A stretch of 8,333 nucleotides of DNA from Actinomycetota bacterium (lineage in GTDB: Bacteria > Actinomycetota > UBA4738 > HRBIN12), in NCBI GenBank assembly GCA_005883885.1, contig VAYF01000168.1, positions 1-8,333 of the forward strand. Reading direction: 5' to 3'. Both the position numbers and the translations under genes were made by a program. The notes beneath the pieces are model-generated. The model did no database searches. It saw only the letters and a list, made by a program, of their open reading frames with translations, and had not been told where the DNA came from. Below, piece by piece: positions 1 through 5,828 of this stretch; position 1 is the first letter of the stretch, and each line of letters opens with the position of its first letter.

Positions 1-35
1 CGTGACCGGCGCCCGAGGATCAGCCCCGCGGTCAC
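1..35 (-). CDS. Possible start of a further minus-strand gene, cut by the window edge
   Basis: A GTG at 35-33 overlaps the TGA of the lipoprotein gene (34-32) in a GTGA arrangement. It is preceded by GAGGTG with a 5-nt spacer, which is a good ribosome-binding site lying in the last codons of the lipoprotein gene. The frame then stays open to the window edge and reads MTAGLILGRRSR. Only about 12 residues are visible, so no function can be given. The same kind of stop/start overlap occurs at other junctions of this operon, which supports the call. It could also be chance. Confidence 0.4.
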   Translation of the reverse strand, partial: MTAGLILGRRS

Positions 36-457
36 CGCTTCACCTCGAACGCCACCTGGGCGATCACGCGTGGGTCGAAGGGGAGGTGATCCGACGCGAC
101 GAACTCCACCCGCAGCACATGGAGCCCGGGCTTGACGGCCGGGAGCGTCGCGGAGGTGGAGAAGTTCATCGATTCGATCTGATCGTCGAGATAGAGATGC
201 AGGTGCCCTCGGTCGGGCCTGATGTTCGTCGTCGTCGCGGCGACGATCGTGGCGTTCTCCAGGCGAACCCGAACCGGGACGACGGACCCGCGGATCACCT
301 CGCCGTTCGTCGGCGTGACGATCTGCACCTTCGCAGGACTGCTCGGCCGGGCGGTCGGTGGTCCGGATGAGCCGCCCGAGGCCGATGAGCACGCCGCACA
401 GAGCACGGCCACCACGAGCCAGCACGCGACCGACCGACGATCAAGCCCTCGTCGTAT
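32..457 (-). CDS. Small secreted lipoprotein with an Ig-like/DUF4399-like domain; start codon appears to be ATA
   Basis: The 141-residue product starts with a classic lipoprotein signal: an arginine-rich n-region (RRGLDRRS), a hydrophobic stretch (ACWLVVAVL) and a lipobox-like LCAAC with the acceptor Cys at residue 23. A Gly/Ser/Pro linker (24-43) and one beta-rich domain (44-141) follow. The domain holds a TPTNGEVI turn, GHLHLYLDD around residues 84-92, and a PGLHVLRVEF strand. This layout resembles DUF4399-like and bacterial Ig-like extracellular domains, but no specific function is known. The start is odd. No ATG, GTG or TTG lies in frame between the ATG at 601, deep inside fur, and a GTG at 415 that would remove the positive n-region. 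The ATA at 457-455 is preceded by GGAGGT with an ideal 8-nt spacer, so I place the start there. The gene overlaps the fur end by 17 bp and probably sits on the outer face of the membrane. Confidence 0.72.
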   Translation of the reverse strand: MRRGLDRRSVACWLVVAVLCAACSSASGGSSGPPTARPSSPAKVQIVTPTNGEVIRGSVVPVRVRLENATIVAATTTNIRPDRGHLHLYLDDQIESMNFSTSATLPAVKPGLHVLRVEFVASDHLPFDPRVIAQVAFEVKR

Positions 458-905
458 CGGCCCCCACCTCCGCGGCGCATCCGGCGCAAAGCCCGAGCAG
501 CTCCAGCCGGTGAGAGACGCGAGCGAACCCCGCCCGCTTCGCGATCCGGTCGAGCGCCTTTTCGAGGGTTCGCTCGAGCTCCTCGGGTGCGTCCACATCA
601 CGCATCTTGCCGCATCGCGAACAAACGAGGTGATGGTGGTGGCCGATCAGGTCCTCCGCCAGCTCGTAGCGCCCGAACTCCTCATCCGTCACGAGCCGGC
701 GCACAACGCCGGCCTGCTCGAGCGCCGCGAGGTTGCGGTAGATCGAGCTCTGTTTGAGACCGGAGCCACCGGCGAGGATGTCCGGGATCGACACGGGGCT
801 GCCCGCATCGGCGAGGAGCTCGATCAACCGACGACGCTGGGTCGTGTACCGCTGTCCGGCCGAACGGAGCCGCGCCGTCGCCGTGGCGTCGATGTCGAAG
901 CTCAT
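441..905 (-). CDS. Fur-family metal-responsive transcriptional regulator (Fur or Zur type)
   Basis: This 154-residue protein has the normal length and order of the Fur family: an N-terminal winged-helix DNA-binding domain (about 15-82, with QSSIYRNLAALEQAG at 52-66 as recognition region), then a dimerisation and metal-binding domain. Visible metal ligands are the run HHHH (89-92), CSRC (95-98), His132 and CAGC (140-143). The two CxxC pairs are typical of the structural zinc site. HHHHLVC resembles actinobacterial Zur as well as Fur, so iron and zinc cannot be told apart. Family members bind operators as metal-loaded dimers in the cytoplasm and repress uptake or stress genes. The ATG overlaps the stop of the upstream glycosyltransferase (ATGA), with GGAG 8 nt ahead. 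A metalloregulator translated from the end of a glycan operon is unusual. I saw no AT-rich Fur or Zur box in the window, so its targets probably lie elsewhere, perhaps in the genes beyond the left edge. Confidence 0.93.
   Translation of the reverse strand: MSFDIDATATARLRSAGQRYTTQRRRLIELLADAGSPVSIPDILAGGSGLKQSSIYRNLAALEQAGVVRRLVTDEEFGRYELAEDLIGHHHHLVCSRCGKMRDVDAPEELERTLEKALDRIAKRAGFARVSHRLELLGLCAGCAAEVGADTTRA
466..471 (-). promoter_or_regulatory. Strong Shine-Dalgarno site (GGAGGT) for the lipoprotein gene
   Basis: On the minus strand GGAGGT lies exactly 8 nt ahead of ATA (457-455). It sits inside the last codons of the Fur-family gene. It is the main evidence that translation of the lipoprotein starts at the ATA, or at what was once an ATG at that position, rather than at GTG 415, which has no visible ribosome-binding site. 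Confidence 0.6.
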
Positions 906-2167
906 CCGGGTGGCTCCGGCCGGAGCTCGAATAGCGCCTCCGCGTACCGGACACCGAGGCCGCGGGCTGCGTGCTGCGGGCCGACGCCCGTAGCACGCAG
1001 CCCGCCCGCCCATCGCGCGATCGACGTCCGGACGGGATCGGCGTTGAGCTCGAGCACCCGGTGCACGGCCTCCGCGTACCCCTGAGCCGTCACGCGCGGG
1101 GCCAACGCGCTCCGCGCGTAGTCTCGCGCGTGACGGCTCATCGCTCCCCGGGCCTCCGGATCTTCGGCGAGGCGATCGATCACGGAGGCCAGCTCGACGG
1201 GATCCGGCGGACCCGGCGCGATCCGGGCCACCACGCCTTCCGGCACCTCGAGGTAGGTGCCCACGGCGCTCACGATCGTCGGGACGCCCGCATGCAACGC
1301 GCGCACGAGCGAACCGCTGGTCTCGCCCCGGTGCGGGTGGCGGAGGTTGATCAAGATGTCGAACGCGCACAGCCACTCGAGGAACTCGTCGTCCCGGACG
1401 TCGGCGACGACCGTGACGCGGTCGCCCACACCGCTCCGTCGCAGGGCGCCTTGGACGTCCCAATGCGAGCTCGTTCGCCCGACGAGCACGCCGCGCACGT
1501 TCGAGCGGACCCGAGGGAGCGCGGCAAGCAGCGCTTCGATGCCCTTGCTCGCGTTGAGATCTCCCGCGATCCCCACGACCACTTCGTCTCCCCGGGCGAC
1601 CCGGTGGCGGAGTCTCGCTCGTCGCTCTCGCGCCGCATCGATCTCGTCGTCGCGTTCCACCAACGGATGGGGCGTCACGACGATGGGGGTCCTGCATCCG
1701 ACTCGGAGCAGGTAGTCGCGCGCGAACCGCGAATGCACGATCACGGTCCTGGATCGCCGGACCGCCTGCGCGCACCACGGGACCCCGAGCGGATCCTCGA
1801 GGTCGGCGTTGGGCGTGGCGGCCGCCATCGCCTCCGCACGGGCGGGCTGCGTCAGCGGGTCGTTCGCGAGCCCGAGTCCGTACATCAACCCGTCGAGCGC
1901 CAGGTCGTGGAGCACGACGACCCCCGGGTTCCACACCGAGAGCCGGTAGATCGCTCCGTGGAACTCGACGTTGTTCCCCAGCTGGAAGACGCCGACATCC
2001 GACGCCCGAACCCGCTCCTCCGCGCCGGGTCCCAGCGGCCACATCGGGTCGAGGCGGTGTTCGGCGGTGAACCCGATCTCGTCGAGCCCGCCCAGCACGG
2101 CCGTGGCGTACGCGGCGATCCCCGTCTGCGCGGGGGGCAGGGGGGAGCAGAACGCGACGTTCGCCAT
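902..2167 (-). CDS. GT4-type glycosyltransferase with a non-standard EX7E region
   Basis: The 421-residue protein has a two-Rossmann GT-B layout. The N-terminal domain has an acceptor-side loop (SPLPPAQTGIAAYA, 8-21). The C-terminal nucleotide-sugar domain starts near residue 195 (VVVGIAGDLNASKG, then VRGVLVGRTS). In the donor site, RGETSGSLVRALHAGVPTIVS (280-300) replaces the usual EX7E: Glu282 is present but the position eight residues on is Ala290. This GETSGS form is seen in some GT4 enzymes of polysaccharide clusters, so it need not mean loss of activity. It probably transfers a sugar onto a cell-envelope glycan in the cytoplasm; donor and acceptor are unknown. ATG 2167 starts 5 nt after the preceding glycosyltransferase stop. 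A GTG at 2176 overlapping that stop (GTGA) is an alternative. Residues from about 375 form a tail beyond the fold, and its codons contain a strong inverted repeat (962-1005). Confidence 0.88.
   Translation of the reverse strand: MANVAFCSPLPPAQTGIAAYATAVLGGLDEIGFTAEHRLDPMWPLGPGAEERVRASDVGVFQLGNNVEFHGAIYRLSVWNPGVVVLHDLALDGLMYGLGLANDPLTQPARAEAMAAATPNADLEDPLGVPWCAQAVRRSRTVIVHSRFARDYLLRVGCRTPIVVTPHPLVERDDEIDAARERRARLRHRVARGDEVVVGIAGDLNASKGIEALLAALPRVRSNVRGVLVGRTSSHWDVQGALRRSGVGDRVTVVADVRDDEFLEWLCAFDILINLRHPHRGETSGSLVRALHAGVPTIVSAVGTYLEVPEGVVARIAPGPPDPVELASVIDRLAEDPEARGAMSRHARDYARSALAPRVTAQGYAEAVHRVLELNADPVRTSIARWAGGLRATGVGPQHAARGLGVRYAEALFELRPEPPG
962..1005 (-). repeat. Perfect 14-bp inverted repeat (hairpin) in the tail of the glycosyltransferase gene
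   Basis: Positions 962-975 (GCGGGCTGCGTGCT) are the exact reverse complement of 992-1005. The 16-nt spacer itself holds a CGGG/CCCG stem (977-980 with 987-990) around a 6-nt loop, so a nearly continuous 18-bp hairpin can form. It lies in the codons for the C-terminal tail of the glycosyltransferase, 57 nt ahead of the Fur-family start codon. No T-tract follows on either side, so it is not a standard intrinsic terminator. It could pause transcription, direct mRNA processing, or protect the mRNA end between the glycan genes and fur. Confidence 0.7.
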
Positions 2168-2172
2168 GGCAC

Positions 2173-3222
2173 TCACCCGACCAAGCGCCGAACGACCTCT
2201 GGCCACGGCGGGACGTGGCCGGTGACGAACGTTCGACCTGCCGAGCCCATCCGCCGCGCCCGCTGCCGGTCGTTGAAGAGCCGGTCGAAGGCCGCGGCGA
2301 TCGCTTCGGGTTCTGGGTCTACGATCGAACCGTTCTCCTCATCGTGGACGAACTCGAGCGGACCGCCGGAGTCCGAAGTGACGACCACCGGCCGGGCGGC
2401 GGCCATCCCCTCGATCGTCACGTACCCGTAATCCTCGTCGAGGGGACCGAAGTACACGGCGAGCGAGCCGAGGTACAGCCGGAGGAGCTCGTCGTCGGGG
2501 ACGCGTTCACGCATCTCGACGCGTTCACCGAGGCCGGCTTCGGCGACTCGTTTCGCGATCGCATCCCGTTCGGCTCCCGAACCGACCAGGATCAAACGCA
2601 CATCCGTTCCCACCTGCCGCATGGCGTCGATCGCGAGGCCTTGCCGTTTGAGCCGGTCGAACCTGCTCGGGAACACGATCGCGTCCCCGAGGGGTCGTGG
2701 ATCTTCCGCCAGGAGACGATCGGTGAGCGGTGAGCGGTGATAGAGGACCTCGGCGTCCAGACCGATCGAGCGGTCGAGCCGGCCGCGCACGTTCTCGGAG
2801 TTGGTGAAGAGACGGGAGGCCTCGCCCAACGCCAGACGATCCGCACTGTGGATCAGGCTCCGGACGACCGCACCGTCCGGATACCCGACGATGTCGCCGA
2901 GCTCCGGGTCGTCCCACAGCTCGTACGCGGTCCGATGCTGGTGGATGAGCCACACCACCTTGTTGGGATGACGAACGAGGTACGCGGGGAACTTCAGCGC
3001 GACGACGAGGTCGATCGGTTCGCCGTTCGACTCCGAGAGATCCACGCTTCTCCACCCACCCATCTGATGCACCAGCTCGGATGGCGGATACCACTTGAAC
3101 GGCATCGAGACCGTCTCCGCGTCGTGACCGGCTTCGCGCAGCGCGGCGATCAAGCCACGCACGTGCCCTTCCGCGCCTCCGGCCATGAACGGAGCTTGTG
3201 GGTGGCACACGGCGATCCGCAT
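2173..3222 (-). CDS. GT4-family glycosyltransferase
   Basis: The 349-residue protein is a complete GT-B enzyme. The N-terminus opens with a beta strand and glycine loop (MRIAVCHPQAPFMAGGAEGH), as in retaining GT4 enzymes. The linker and second domain begin near IVFPSRFDRLKRQGL (182-196), followed by LILVGSGAERD (210-220). The donor-site EX7E motif is intact: Glu263 and Glu271 within DEDYGYVTIEGMAAARPVVVT. It is expected to transfer a sugar from an NDP-sugar to a growing envelope or extracellular glycan on the cytoplasmic side of the membrane; the sugar cannot be read from the sequence. Its ATG shares one base with the stop of the methyltransferase gene (TGATG), and a GGAG lies 11 nt ahead. 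The coupled methyltransferase and second glycosyltransferase suggest that the three act on one glycan. Confidence 0.92.
   Translation of the reverse strand: MRIAVCHPQAPFMAGGAEGHVRGLIAALREAGHDAETVSMPFKWYPPSELVHQMGGWRSVDLSESNGEPIDLVVALKFPAYLVRHPNKVVWLIHQHRTAYELWDDPELGDIVGYPDGAVVRSLIHSADRLALGEASRLFTNSENVRGRLDRSIGLDAEVLYHRSPLTDRLLAEDPRPLGDAIVFPSRFDRLKRQGLAIDAMRQVGTDVRLILVGSGAERDAIAKRVAEAGLGERVEMRERVPDDELLRLYLGSLAVYFGPLDEDYGYVTIEGMAAARPVVVTSDSGGPLEFVHDEENGSIVDPEPEAIAAAFDRLFNDRQRARRMGSAGRTFVTGHVPPWPEVVRRLVG
2722..2740. repeat. Short tandem repeat, GGTGAGC in about 2.7 copies
   Basis: GGTGAGC is repeated head to tail twice and followed by GGTGA, inside the glycosyltransferase gene at the codons for YHRSPLTD. 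The unit is 7 nt, so gain or loss of one copy would shift the reading frame. With so few copies it may be chance. Confidence 0.5.
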
Positions 3223-4169
3223 CAGGCGCGTTTCTCCAGGTCGAAGCGGAGATCTTCGAACTCCCTGAACACCCGCCGGACCTTCCACCAGCGATCGGAC
3301 TCCAAGAAGTAGTAGCGGCCGAAGAGCTCGTAGAGGTCGTGGTCGGGATCCCAATAGGAGAAGGACTCCTCGTGGAAGACGCGTTGATGCGTCGGGTCTC
3401 GGTAGGACACCGGGTTCGTCCAGGCCGGGAGCCGCATGACGAGGAGTCCGGCCGGCACGAGGATGCGCCAGCATTCGTCGAGCCACGTCTGCACATCGAC
3501 GTCCTTCAGGTGCTCGAACACATCGATCGCGATGACGGCGTCGACCGAGGCGTCGCCCCACGGCCAGGGGAACGACGTGAGATCGTGGGCGACATCGATC
3601 CGATCCGAGTGGATGATCCGATCGTGGTGGATGGTCGCCCGGGGGTGGGGGTTGGCGCCCGCGCCGAGCTCCAGGACGATCTCCCCGAGCGGCGGAAGCT
3701 CCTGCTGCGTCATCAACGAGGGCGGCGAGACGCGGGCCTCGAGCGTCGATCCGAACTCCTGCAGAACCGACCGCACCTCTTGCAGCTGCATGCTCAGCGC
3801 AACGTTGTCCTGGCGTGCGAGGGCGAGCTCCCGCGACGTCTCGATGCCGAGCAGCGCGAGATCGGCGTCGATCCGGTCGTAGCGCCTGGTCAACGGCCGG
3901 AGCGCCCGGAACATCGTGCGCTTGATCCACCGCTTCAGCGACCCCCCTCCCCGGAAGAAGGGTTCGTCCTGGGGGAGGTGGACGGAGCTGTCGCGACGCA
4001 GGGTCGCCTCGAGCTCGCTCCACCGGCGCACGAGATCGGCGGGGTCACCGGCGAGCTGGGCGGTCCCGCGGTCGGGGATCGGCGACGCCGCCCAATAGAG
4101 CTCGCGGGCGAGTGCTTCGGTCGCAGCCGATGTCGTCCGCGCGCCGTGCGGCGCGCTCGGATCCTCCAC
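3222..4169 (-). CDS. SAM-dependent methyltransferase (class I) with N-terminal helical region
   Basis: A Rossmann-type methyltransferase domain fills the C-terminal half. Counted from GTG 4169, motif I is VLELGAGAN (165-173), the acidic-strand region is SVDAVIAIDVFEHL (208-221), and the post-motif strand is LVPAGLLVMRLP (237-248). This resembles the Methyltransf_11/25 class. The first 150 residues have no catalytic motif. A basic segment (GGGSLKRWIKRTMFRALRPL, about 74-93) is followed by predicted helices, similar to regions ahead of methyltransferases in polysaccharide clusters, possibly for membrane or partner contact. It most likely O-methylates a sugar in the glycan built by the two coupled glycosyltransferases; this is inferred from context. 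Start choice: GTG 4169 has GGGAGG 5 nt ahead, while the longer ATG at 4199 adds ten residues but has no visible ribosome-binding site. The gene ends in a TGATG overlap with the next gene. Confidence 0.88.
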   Translation of the reverse strand: MEDPSAPHGARTTSAATEALARELYWAASPIPDRGTAQLAGDPADLVRRWSELEATLRRDSSVHLPQDEPFFRGGGSLKRWIKRTMFRALRPLTRRYDRIDADLALLGIETSRELALARQDNVALSMQLQEVRSVLQEFGSTLEARVSPPSLMTQQELPPLGEIVLELGAGANPHPRATIHHDRIIHSDRIDVAHDLTSFPWPWGDASVDAVIAIDVFEHLKDVDVQTWLDECWRILVPAGLLVMRLPAWTNPVSYRDPTHQRVFHEESFSYWDPDHDLYELFGRYYFLESDRWWKVRRVFREFEDLRFDLEKRA

Positions 4170-4256
4170 AGCATCCTCCCGGCGAGGCTCGAGGTTCATC
4201 AGGCTAACCGAACGGCTCGGCGGGGAACCTCTGCGGGCGCGCCGCGGAGGGTCGCC

Positions 4257-5126
4257 TCATCGCGCGAGACGGAACGAACGGCCACGGCGCTCGACGATCC
4301 CGTCGCGAACGAGGCCGGCAGCAGCACCCTCGACCCGGTCCACGTCGATCCCGGTTGCCGCGACGAGCCCCGCGATCCCGGCCGACGGCCGATCGCGGAG
4401 TACGGCCACGATCCGGCCGCGGGCCTGGCGGTTGGATCCTTCGAACGCGGGCTGTTTCCGAGCGGTGGTCGTCGTACCGGGGCGACCGGCGTCGCGGAAC
4501 CGGCACCAACGCTCGAGCGGGCACACCTCGCACCGCGGCACCGGCCGGCACACCTCGCGACCGAGATCCATCATCGCCTGGTTCCACGTCCCGGGGCTGC
4601 GCGGATCGAGGAGGAGCCGTGCAGCCGTCGCGATCTGCCGGCCGTTCCCGTCCTCCGGCTCGCGCCCGAGCACCACCCGCGACGTCACCCGGCGAACGTT
4701 GACGTCCATCGCGACGAACGGCCGGCCGAACGCGATCGCGGCGACCGCCGACGCGGTATACGGACCCACCCCCGGGAGCTGCCGGAGCGCGCGCGGATCG
4801 GGCGGCACCGTTCCACCGTGCATGCGGACGATGGTCCGAGCGGTCTCGTGCAGCGCCACCGCCCGCCGGTGGTACCCGAGTCCGGCCCAGGCCCGCACTA
4901 CGTCCGCGCGCGACGCCGCGGCGAGGCTCGACACGTCGGGGAACCGCCGGAGGAACCCCTCGAAAGCGGATGCGACCCGCGCGACCTGCGTCTGCTGCAG
5001 CATCACCTCGCTGACGAGCACGGCGTACGGACCGGTCCCCTGCCGCCGCCACGGGTACCCCTCGCGGCGCGGCCGGTACCAGGCGCGCAGCGCCCGGCGA
5101 AGCGGACTAATCTCAAGAGCGGTCAT
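4257..5126 (-). CDS. mutY: A/G-specific adenine DNA glycosylase MutY
   Basis: This 289-residue repair enzyme removes adenine mispaired with 8-oxoguanine or guanine. The HhH-GPD fold is clear: SEVMLQQTQV with catalytic Glu40, AGLGYHRRA (81-89), the helix-hairpin-helix LPGVGPYTASAVA (117-129) and MDVNVRRV with catalytic Asp141. A Tyr in LPGVGPYT, where endonuclease III has its lyase Lys, fits a monofunctional MutY. The Fe-S cysteines are C193, C199, C202 and C208. The first gap is five residues, one fewer than the usual C-X6-C-X2-C-X5-C. Residues 227-289 form a winged-helix-like tail (FEGSNRQARGRIV onward) in place of the NUDIX-like 8-oxoG domain, as in mycobacterial-type MutY. The ATG overlaps the divergent CBS gene's ATG. 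The methyltransferase gene follows on the same strand after 87 nt (57 nt with its longer start), so it may head the same transcript. Confidence 0.93.
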   Translation of the reverse strand: MTALEISPLRRALRAWYRPRREGYPWRRQGTGPYAVLVSEVMLQQTQVARVASAFEGFLRRFPDVSSLAAASRADVVRAWAGLGYHRRAVALHETARTIVRMHGGTVPPDPRALRQLPGVGPYTASAVAAIAFGRPFVAMDVNVRRVTSRVVLGREPEDGNGRQIATAARLLLDPRSPGTWNQAMMDLGREVCRPVPRCEVCPLERWCRFRDAGRPGTTTTARKQPAFEGSNRQARGRIVAVLRDRPSAGIAGLVAATGIDVDRVEGAAAGLVRDGIVERRGRSFRLAR

Positions 5127-5487
5127 GCCGGCCCTTCGCGAGCTCATGAGCATCGATCTCATCTCGGTCCCGCCGACGGCGACCGTCGCGGAAGCCGCCC
5201 AGGTGATGAGCCTCCAGCACATCGGGGCGGCCCTGGTCGTCGAGGGAGAGGACCTGGTCGGCATCTTCACCGAACGGGACATCGTGCGTGCGCTGGCGGC
5301 GGAGCACGATGCGGCCACGCATGACGTTCGGGAGTGGATGACCAAGGATCCGGTCACCCTGGATGCGGACGTGTCCGCTCAGGAAACGCTCGCCCTGATG
5401 CTCGCCAAGGGGTTCCGTCACGTGCCCGTGACCCAGGCGGGACAGCTCGTCGGCATCGTGTCGATGCGCGATCTCACCATCAGATAA
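5125..5487 (+). CDS. Stand-alone protein with two CBS domains
   Basis: The 120-residue protein is made of two CBS domains only: residues 3-60 (ending GIFTERDIVRAL) and 66-120 (ending GIVSMRDLTIR). The MPALRELMSIDLISV start matches the usual CBS pattern of a basic and LM-containing first turn, which supports ATG 5125 over the internal ATG at 5146. Tandem CBS pairs (Bateman modules) bind adenosine nucleotides such as AMP, ATP or SAM and usually act as energy or ligand sensors. With no enzymatic or transport domain attached, this one must act on a partner, which the window does not identify. The start codon shares bases with the mutY start on the other strand, so any promoter lies within the mutY coding sequence. 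It ends 25 nt from the convergent end of the 60-residue gene. Confidence 0.9.
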   Translation: MPALRELMSIDLISVPPTATVAEAAQVMSLQHIGAALVVEGEDLVGIFTERDIVRALAAEHDAATHDVREWMTKDPVTLDADVSAQETLALMLAKGFRHVPVTQAGQLVGIVSMRDLTIR

Positions 5488-5512
5488 CGCCCGGCCGGTG
5501 ACGCCGACCTTC

Positions 5513-5695
5513 CTAGAAGCCAGCCCGAGACTCGGAGTTGATCATGGCCGTGACGACCTCTTGGAGCGCCGCGTGGACGGCGCGGAAGATGTCGGCCACC
5601 TGCGTCGGCGTCGCGGTCGCCGCCGAGCCTTTGGCTGCCATCGCCGTGATGTCGCATGCCTTGTCGAACACGTGCCAGTCGCTGTCGCGGGACAT
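5513..5695 (-). CDS. Small hypothetical protein, 60 residues
   Basis: I do not recognise this family. The product is soluble-looking and probably mostly helical: MSRDSDWHVFDKACDITAMA at the start, a small Ala/Thr-rich turn (24-30), then an amphipathic helix PTQVADIFRAVHAALQEVV (30-48) and a short polar tail. It has one Cys and no signal peptide or membrane segment. The start is well supported: GAGGAGGAA sits 8 nt ahead of ATG 5695. A TAGCCT (5748-5743, minus strand) could be a -10 element about 48 nt upstream, but no convincing -35 goes with it. The gene is divergent from the DGPF/sigma-factor operon across a 152-bp region and convergent with the CBS gene. It may belong to the sigma factor's regulon, but only position suggests this. 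Confidence 0.72.
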   Translation of the reverse strand: MSRDSDWHVFDKACDITAMAAKGSAATATPTQVADIFRAVHAALQEVVTAMINSESRAGF

Positions 5696-5703
5696 CGGGT
5701 GTT

Positions 5704-5709
5704 CCTCCT
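5704..5709 (-). promoter_or_regulatory. Strong Shine-Dalgarno site (AGGAGG) for the 60-residue gene
   Basis: AGGAGG on the minus strand, inside GAGGAGGAA, is 8 nt ahead of ATG 5695. It fixes the start of the short gene and argues against the longer in-frame start at 5818. Confidence 0.75.
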
Positions 5710-5769
5710 CGTTGTTCGCTGGTCGATCGATCCTCACCACCCAGGCTAGCCGAAGACGCTGCATCCTGA

Positions 5770-5796
5770 TGTCGGAACCGCGTCCGGCCGTTCGTC
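5770..5796 (+). promoter_or_regulatory. Candidate ECF-sigma promoter for the DGPF/sigma operon
   Basis: TGTCGG (5770-5775) as -35 and CGTC (5793-5796) as -10, separated by 17 nt, lie about 52 nt ahead of the DGPF gene start. As I recall it, the reported ECF42 promoter pattern is TGTCGA at -35 and CGA/TC at -10, which these match with one mismatch. Transcription would then start near 5803. This suggests that the sigma factor controls its own operon. The match was made by eye, with no statistics. Confidence 0.45.
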
Positions 5797-5809
5797 GATT
5801 AGGGTGAAC

Positions 5810-5828
5810 GGGCGGCACGGGGCCGCCC
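5810..5828 (+). repeat. GC-only 7-bp hairpin in the operon leader
   Basis: GGGCGGC (5810-5816) pairs perfectly with GCCGCCC (5822-5828) across the loop ACGGG. It lies between the candidate promoter and the ribosome-binding site (GGGAGGG, 5836-5842) of the DGPF gene. No T-run follows, so it is not an intrinsic terminator. It may stabilise the 5' end of the mRNA or modulate translation. Confidence 0.55.

Noticed and set aside
442..444. TTG overlapping the fur stop as a lipoprotein start
   Set aside because: It is in a different frame from the signal peptide and the domain. That frame gives no plausible protein.
971..2431. Long plus-strand open frame opposite the glycosyltransferase genes
   Set aside because: It is low-complexity, rich in Arg, His and Pro, has no motif, and lies over two genes with clear GT4 features.
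4238..4245. GGCGCGCC palindrome in the gap between mutY and the methyltransferase
   Set aside because: It is only 8 bp and made of G and C, so it is easily expected by chance in this composition. There is no flanking structure.
3198..5324. Very long open frame on the plus strand opposite the methyltransferase and mutY
   Set aside because: It is antisense to two clearly recognisable genes. The translation is Arg/Pro/Glu-rich with no domain, as expected of a shadow frame in GC-rich DNA.
5810..5828. Hairpin as an intrinsic terminator
   Set aside because: No T-run follows on either strand, and it lies between a promoter candidate and a ribosome-binding site.
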